NCBI GenBank assembly: GCA_040752215.1
Contig: JBFMEX010000053.1
Location: forward strand, 1-64,000
Length of the DNA: 64,000 bases
From: JBFMEX01 sp040752215
GTDB taxonomy: Bacteria > Pseudomonadota > Alphaproteobacteria > Rhizobiales > Hyphomicrobiaceae
Reading direction: 5' to 3'
Shown here: piece after piece, positions 59,249-64,000 of the stretch
Position numbering within the stretch: position 1 is the stretch's first letter
Layout: every line of letters starts with the position of its first letter
Program-made: the position numbers and the translations under genes
The notes under the pieces: model-generated
Told to the model about the DNA's origin: nothing
Database searches by the model: none
Seen by the model: the letters and a program-made list of their open reading frames with translations, nothing else

Positions 59249-61201
59249 ATGTGCGGAATAGCCGGTTTCATTACCGATCCAGACCGCGTCCTTCCGCTGG
59301 ACCGGATCGCGACTGCCATGGCCGATACCCTGCGACATCGCGGTCCGGACGATGCCGGCGTGTGGACCGATCCCGCGCACGGCATCGCGCTCGCCCATCG
59401 CCGGCTGTCGATCGTCGACCTGTCGCCTGCCGGCCATCAGCCGATGGTCTCGGCGTGCCAGCGCTACGTGCTCTCGTTCAACGGCGAGGTCTACAATCAC
59501 GCGGAGCTGAGAGCCGAGCTCGAGCGGGCGGGACAGGCTCCCCCTTGGCGCGGGCACTCGGACACCGAGGTGCTGCTCGCCGCCGCCGCGGCCTGGGGGC
59601 TTCCTCGCGCGCTCGAGCAATCCGTCGGCATGTTTGCGCTCGCATTGTGGGACCGGCACGCGCGCACGCTCAGCCTCGCCCGCGACCGGCTCGGCGAGAA
59701 GCCGCTCTACTACGGCCGGATGGGACGCAGCGTGCTGTTCGCCTCCGAGCCGCAGGCGCTTTGGGTTCACCCCGACTGGACGGGAGAGATCGACCGCGGG
59801 GCACTCGCCCAGTTGGTGCGGCACAACTACATCCCGGCGCCGTTCTCGATCTTCCGCAACGTCCGCAAGCTGCCACCGGGCTGCATCTCGGTCATCGGCC
59901 CGGAGCGGGGCGAAGGCGCGATTCAGCCCTACTGGACGCCGCCCGAGCCCGGGCGCGACCCGTTCACCGGCAGCGCCGAGGCGGCCGTCGACGAGCTCGA
60001 CCGGCTGCTGCGCGCCGCACTTTCCGGCCAGATGCTGGCCGACGTGCCGCTCGGCGCGTTCCTGTCCGGCGGCATCGATTCCTCCGCCGTGGTCGCGTTC
60101 ATGCAGGCGATGAGCCCGCGGCCGGTGCAGACGTTCTCGATCGGCTTCGAGGATCCGGCCTACGACGAGGCGCCACATGCCCGCGCCATCGCCGGCCATC
60201 TCGGCACCGAGCACCACGAACTCGTCGTCACCAATGGCGACATGCTCGCGGTGGTGCCGCGTCTCGCGCACATCTACGCCGAGCCGTTCGCCGATTCCTC
60301 GCAAATCCCGACGCTATTGGTCGCCGCGATGGCGCGCCGCCAGGTGACCGTGGCACTCTCCGGCGACGGCGGCGACGAGCTGTTCGCCGGCTACACGCGC
60401 TACCGGCAGATCGCGCGGCTCGCTGGTACCGCGGGGCGCATTCCGGCCGCGTTTCGCCGCCTGTCCGTTGCAGCGCTGCGGCAGCTCTCCGCCGAGCGCA
60501 TCGACACGGTGATCGAGAAAGTCGCCGGCCGACGGGCACCGCGCCGCGTGGGCGACCGGTTGCTCAAGGCGGCCGAGGCCGGGGGCGCGGACGGCGTCGC
60601 CGGGCTCTACCGCGCCCTCGTCTCGCTGTGGCACGATCCGGCGCGCCTCGTTGTCGGCGGCGCGGAGCCCGACACCGCCTTCGCCCACATGAGCGAGAGG
60701 CAATTCCGCGCCGATCCGGTGCGCGCCGCCATGAGCCTCGACGTCGCCACCTACCTCCCGGACGACATCCTCGCCAAAGTGGACCGTGCGGCGATGGCGG
60801 CGAGCCTGGAGGCGCGTGTGCCGCTGCTCGACCATCGCATCGTCGCGTTCGCGGCGCGGCTGCCGACTGAGCTGCTGATCCGCAATGGAGAGAGCAAATG
60901 GCCGCTGCGCCAGCTGCTCTACCGCCATGTCCCGCGCGATCTCGTCGACCGCCCCAAGAAGGGCTTCGCGGTGCCGCTCGAGAGCTGGCTCAGGGGCCCG
61001 CTGCGCGAGTGGGCGGAGGCGCTGATCGACCCCGCCCGGCTCGCACGCGAAGGCTTCCTCGATCCGGCCCCCGTTCGCCGCACCTGGGCCGAGCACCAAG
61101 GCGGCCACCGCAATCTGCAATACCGGCTGTGGACCGTGCTGATGTGGCAATCCTGGCTTGAGACGAATGGCGCGCGCGCACTCGGACCTGCTCAGCCGTA
61201 G
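59249..61201 (+). CDS. Asparagine synthase-type glutamine amidotransferase (AsnB family)
   Basis: 650-aa two-domain enzyme. The N-terminal glutaminase starts MCGIAGF, giving the Cys2 nucleophile, with RHRGPDD and SFNGEVYNH. The C-terminal ATP-pyrophosphatase domain has LSGGIDSSAV and VALSGDGGDELFAGY. In polysaccharide loci such proteins often amidate uronic acids instead of making asparagine. Its place directly after a UDP-aminosugar dehydrogenase supports that reading. The 3' end overlaps the convergent epimerase gene by 10 bases. Confidence 0.88.
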   Translation: MCGIAGFITDPDRVLPLDRIATAMADTLRHRGPDDAGVWTDPAHGIALAHRRLSIVDLSPAGHQPMVSACQRYVLSFNGEVYNHAELRAELERAGQAPPWRGHSDTEVLLAAAAAWGLPRALEQSVGMFALALWDRHARTLSLARDRLGEKPLYYGRMGRSVLFASEPQALWVHPDWTGEIDRGALAQLVRHNYIPAPFSIFRNVRKLPPGCISVIGPERGEGAIQPYWTPPEPGRDPFTGSAEAAVDELDRLLRAALSGQMLADVPLGAFLSGGIDSSAVVAFMQAMSPRPVQTFSIGFEDPAYDEAPHARAIAGHLGTEHHELVVTNGDMLAVVPRLAHIYAEPFADSSQIPTLLVAAMARRQVTVALSGDGGDELFAGYTRYRQIARLAGTAGRIPAAFRRLSVAALRQLSAERIDTVIEKVAGRRAPRRVGDRLLKAAEAGGADGVAGLYRALVSLWHDPARLVVGGAEPDTAFAHMSERQFRADPVRAAMSLDVATYLPDDILAKVDRAAMAASLEARVPLLDHRIVAFAARLPTELLIRNGESKWPLRQLLYRHVPRDLVDRPKKGFAVPLESWLRGPLREWAEALIDPARLAREGFLDPAPVRRTWAEHQGGHRNLQYRLWTVLMWQSWLETNGARALGPAQP

Positions 61202-62196
61202 TAGTCGCGATACCAGGCGACGAAGCGGGCGATGCCCTCCTCGATCCCCATTGCCGGCTTGAAGCCGACGTCGGCGACGAGATCGTCGACATCGGCATAG
61301 GTCTTCGGCACGTCGCCCGCCTGCAGCGGCAGGAAATTCTTTCTGGCCTCGCGCCCGAGCGCCTTCTCGATGCAGCCGATGAAGTGCATCAGCTCGACCG
61401 GATTGTTGTTGCCGATGTTGTAGATCTTGTAGGGCGCCGACGAGCTGCCGGGGTCCGGCGCGTCGCTGCTCCAGGCGGGATTTGGCGCCGCCACCCGGTC
61501 GAGCGTGCGCACCACGCCCTCGACGATGTCGTCGATGTAGGTGAAGTCGCGCGCGTGCCGGCCGTTGTTGAACACGTCGATCGGCTCGCCGGCGAGGATT
61601 TTGCGCGTGAACAGGAACAGCGCCATGTCCGGGCGGCCCCACGGCCCGTAGACCGTGAAGAAGCGCAAGCCGGTGACCGGCAGCCGATAGAGGTGCGCGT
61701 AGGTGTGCGCCATCAGCTCGTTCGACTTCTTGCTCGCGGCGTAGAGGCTGAGCGGGTGGTCGACGTTCTGGTGCACGCTGAACGGCATCGCCGTATTGGC
61801 GCCGTAGACCGAGCTCGAGGAGGCGAACACGAGATGCTCGACGCCATTGTGGCGGCAGCCCTCCAGAACGTTGGCGGTACCGACGATGTTCGATTCGATA
61901 TAGGCGTGCGGGTTCTCGATCGAGTAGCGTACGCCGGCCTGGGCGGCGAGATGGATCACCCGGTCGGGGCGCTCGGCGGCGAACAGCGCCTCCATCGCCG
62001 GGCGGTCGGCGAGATCGAGCTTATGAAACGTGAAGCCGTTGCGCCCCTGGAGCCGAGCCAGGCGCGCCTCCTTCAGCCGAACGTCGTAGTAGGTGTTCAT
62101 ATTGTCGAGGCCGACGACCGTATCGCCCCGCGCCAGCAGCACCTCCGCGGTCTTGGAGCCGATGAAGCCGGCCACTCCGGTGATCAGGATTTTCAT
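61192..62196 (-). CDS. UDP-glucuronate 4-epimerase-type SDR protein
   Basis: 334-aa epimerase. NAD motif ITGVAGFIGSKTAEVLL, the catalytic Tyr/Lys in YAASKKSNELMAHTYAH, and YGPWGRPDMALFLF, all characteristic of UDP-glucuronic acid 4-epimerases (LspL/Cap1J-like). It would produce UDP-galacturonate or an amino-uronate epimer for the same polysaccharide as the dehydrogenase at 57.9 kb. Confidence 0.88.
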   Translation of the reverse strand: MKILITGVAGFIGSKTAEVLLARGDTVVGLDNMNTYYDVRLKEARLARLQGRNGFTFHKLDLADRPAMEALFAAERPDRVIHLAAQAGVRYSIENPHAYIESNIVGTANVLEGCRHNGVEHLVFASSSSVYGANTAMPFSVHQNVDHPLSLYAASKKSNELMAHTYAHLYRLPVTGLRFFTVYGPWGRPDMALFLFTRKILAGEPIDVFNNGRHARDFTYIDDIVEGVVRTLDRVAAPNPAWSSDAPDPGSSSAPYKIYNIGNNNPVELMHFIGCIEKALGREARKNFLPLQAGDVPKTYADVDDLVADVGFKPAMGIEEGIARFVAWYRDYYG

Positions 62197-62532
62197 GTGC
62201 CCTCTGCAGGTTGCCGGCACGCTGGCCGCTGGCGACGCCTCATCGCACGGCGGCCGGCCGATCGGCAAGCTGTGGCGGCGCGGTGCGACGCGGCGGGACG
62301 CCGCGAACCCGAGCGTGAGGCACCGGCGCCCGATCCCGGTCGGTCGGCTTCCAACAGGCGTTTGCAGGGACGGGACGCAGTTGCGTTGACAATGGGAACC
62401 CGCTGCGGCACTAACCTCGGATGGCATGAGCCGCCGTTGGGGGCGTTGGGCAGGCTCGCCAAGACGTCAATCGCATGCGGGGACTGACGTGCCGGCGGTC
62501 ATGCGTCTCGGCTCCTTCAAGTTGGAAGATCG
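62197..62532. other. Divergent intergenic region between epimerase and sulfotransferase genes
   Basis: A 336-bp GC-rich gap that must hold promoters for both neighbours. The only candidate seen is TTGACA at 62385-62390 with a poor -10 (CACTAA) 17 bases later, facing the sulfotransferase. No RNA or small gene recognised. Confidence 0.4.
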
Positions 62533-63381
62533 ATGTTCTGGAAGAGAAAACGCTCGCCGGAGCCGGCGCTGCCCTCGGTTCGCTACGATGACGACGGCGA
62601 GGAGCGCATCGTCTTCACCCTGCCGCCGGCCCGCAATCCGCAGCTGCCGAGCGTGCTCGTGTTCGCGCTGCCGAAGTCCGGCTCGACGCTGCTCGACCGG
62701 ATGATGCGCGAGGCCTCGGCGGAAGCCGGCCTCACCTACGTCTCGATCATGGAGGAGTTCTTCCGGCTCGGCATCCCCGACAACCGGTTTCCGGCCTCGA
62801 CCTCGGAAATCTTCCTCGATCACGGCTACTGCTACGGCGGGTTCCGCTATTTCCCGCGCCGGTTCGAGATCCCCATCCTCGGCAAGGTGAAAAAGGTGCT
62901 GCTGGTTCGCGATCCGCGCGACATGCTGGTGTCGCACTATTTCTCGATGCGCACCAGCCACCCGGACCGCGGCCAGGCGCTCAAGACCTCGGTCGCCAAG
63001 ATGCCGATGCGCGACCTCGCCCAGGAGCTCGACATCGACGGCTACGTGATGAAGGCGGCGAGCGGCTTCAAGACGTTCCTCGGCGATTATCAGCAAGTCT
63101 GCGCGGACCACGACGTCAGAATCTACCGCTACGAGGATGTGGTCTACGACAAGGCAGCCTGGCTCACCGAGATCTGCTCCTATCTCGGCTGGAAGGTCCG
63201 CGACGCCACGATCCGCAGAATCGTCGCCAGGCACGACCACATCCCGAAGGAGGAGAACGAGAGCCAGCACATCCGCCAGGTGCATCCCGGCAACTACAAG
63301 GTCAAGCTGAAGCCGGAGACGATCGCGGAGCTGACGCGTCAGTTCGAGGAGCCGATGCGCGTGTTCGGCTATGCTGGGTAG
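62533..63381 (+). CDS. Sulfotransferase-domain protein
   Basis: 282-aa cytoplasmic PAPS-dependent sulfotransferase. The 5'-phosphosulfate loop is ALPKSGSTLLDRM (about residues 48-60) and the 3'-phosphate region is VRDPRDMLVSHYFS. It resembles Sulfotransfer_1 enzymes that act on glycans or glycolipids. No sulfate activation genes lie in the window. It is followed by a second, different sulfotransferase on the same strand. Confidence 0.82.
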   Translation: MFWKRKRSPEPALPSVRYDDDGEERIVFTLPPARNPQLPSVLVFALPKSGSTLLDRMMREASAEAGLTYVSIMEEFFRLGIPDNRFPASTSEIFLDHGYCYGGFRYFPRRFEIPILGKVKKVLLVRDPRDMLVSHYFSMRTSHPDRGQALKTSVAKMPMRDLAQELDIDGYVMKAASGFKTFLGDYQQVCADHDVRIYRYEDVVYDKAAWLTEICSYLGWKVRDATIRRIVARHDHIPKEENESQHIRQVHPGNYKVKLKPETIAELTRQFEEPMRVFGYAG

Positions 63382-63442
63382 CTCGAACACAGGCCACTGG
63401 CGACGCGCAGGGCATGACACGCATGACGAGAGACGGATTGCC

Positions 63443-64000
63443 ATGACGATGACGACCAGCCCGGCGATCGTCCCCGGCGCCACCTACCACGAGAACCGTC
63501 CGCCGGAGAGCGTGCGCAACGCAGAGCCGGCGTGGATCGGCCAGCTCGATCCCAAGGATCTGCTGGTCTACGTGCACGTGCCGAAGGCCGGCGGCACCTC
63601 GTTCAACGCCGTGCTGTGGCAGGTCTACGGGCGGCACTTCCTCAACTACCATCGCCGGCTGTCCGGCTGGTCGCCGGCGAGCTTCACGCGCCGCCGCGCC
63701 GCCTCGATGCTGGCCGTCGGCGGCCACTTCCCCTACGGCTTCCACAAGGAGTTCGGCCGGCCCTACCATCGCTGGCTGTACGGAGACGACGGCGTGCTCG
63801 CCGGCCGCCGCTTGCGCTACGTTACGATCGTCCGCAATCCTGTCGACAAGGTGCGATCGTTCTATCGTTTTGTAACCACCTTCCCCACGCATTCACTATA
63901 TGAGCAAACGAGGGGCATGTCGGCGAAGGAGTTCTTCAAGCTTGTCCAGTCTGTCGGCAACTTGGAGTGGACCAACCAACAATGCTATCTGGTGGGCGGG
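63443..64000 (+). CDS. Sulfotransferase family protein, N-terminal part (cut by window edge)
   Basis: The 186 visible codons start at ATG 63443 and run past the right edge. The PAPS loop is HVPKAGGTSFNAVLW and a second motif is IVRNPVDKVRSFYRF, as in Sulfotransfer_2 (heparan 2-O-sulfotransferase-like) proteins. An upstream neighbour on the same strand is another sulfotransferase, so the surface glycan of this organism is probably sulfated. Confidence 0.8.
   Translation, partial: MTMTTSPAIVPGATYHENRPPESVRNAEPAWIGQLDPKDLLVYVHVPKAGGTSFNAVLWQVYGRHFLNYHRRLSGWSPASFTRRRAASMLAVGGHFPYGFHKEFGRPYHRWLYGDDGVLAGRRLRYVTIVRNPVDKVRSFYRFVTTFPTHSLYEQTRGMSAKEFFKLVQSVGNLEWTNQQCYLVGG

Noticed and set aside
62385..62413. 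TTGACA with a 17-base spacer as a sigma70 promoter for the sulfotransferase gene
   Set aside because: The -10 hexamer (CACTAA) is a poor match, so I do not list it as a promoter.

Overview
The window looks like chromosomal DNA of a GC-rich alphaproteobacterium, most likely of the order Hyphomicrobiales (Bradyrhizobium/Rhodopseudomonas/Hyphomicrobium-like). This rests on the hup-hyp-hox gene order, the quinoprotein alcohol-oxidation genes and the base composition. No rRNA, tRNA, CRISPR array, insertion sequence or integrase was seen.

Region 1 (1-20.8 kb, all minus strand) is a nearly complete aerobic hydrogen-oxidation locus. Transcription runs leftward: hupS-hupL-hupE-hupC, then hupD-F-G-H-I-J-K, hypA-B-C-D-E, hoxX, hoxA, hupT(hoxJ), hupU-hupV and hypF (cut by the left edge). 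It encodes an O2-tolerant-type membrane-bound [NiFe] uptake hydrogenase, its b-type cytochrome and nickel permease, the maturation machinery including the CO-producing HoxX, and a complete H2-sensing chain (regulatory hydrogenase HupUV, kinase HupT/HoxJ, sigma54 activator HoxA). Two sigma54-type -24/-12 promoters were found by eye, one upstream of hupS and one upstream of hupD. The second suggests that HoxA drives its own operon.

Region 2 (21-37.9 kb) is an alcohol/aldehyde oxidation island. It carries a FIST sensor with a hybrid histidine kinase, a tungsten-type aldehyde oxidoreductase operon (AorA, AorB, AorC plus a MoaD-like AorD), an L,D-transpeptidase, a LuxR-type response regulator and a PQQ alcohol dehydrogenase with the Asp-x-Asp signature of lanthanide-dependent enzymes. 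These are followed by the quinoprotein relay set (metallo-hydrolase, fused SoxYZ-like carrier, periplasmic binding protein, cytochrome c-550 PedF) and a divergent beta-propeller protein. Four copies of a 14-bp dyad close to TGYAC-N4-GTRCA lie in front of the aor operon, the PQQ dehydrogenase, pedF and the beta-propeller gene. I propose this as the operator of an undescribed regulon that couples a rare-earth alcohol dehydrogenase to a tungsten aldehyde oxidoreductase.

Region 3 (37.9-64 kb) is a surface-polysaccharide and secreted-protein region. It holds rmlB-rmlD-rmlA, a glycosyltransferase, a sugar aminotransferase/methyltransferase/PhyH group, a serralysin-like protease and a CDP-sugar operon (rfbF, rfbG, C-methyltransferase, RmlC-like epimerase, CmcI-like methyltransferase, formyltransferase, WbqC). 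It also has two convergent radical SAM genes (one frameshifted), a phage-tail-fibre-like DUF2793 protein, a UDP-sugar dehydrogenase with an asparagine-synthase-type amidotransferase, a UDP-uronate epimerase and two sulfotransferases (the last cut by the right edge). A 146-bp palindromic repeat lies at 47.8 kb.
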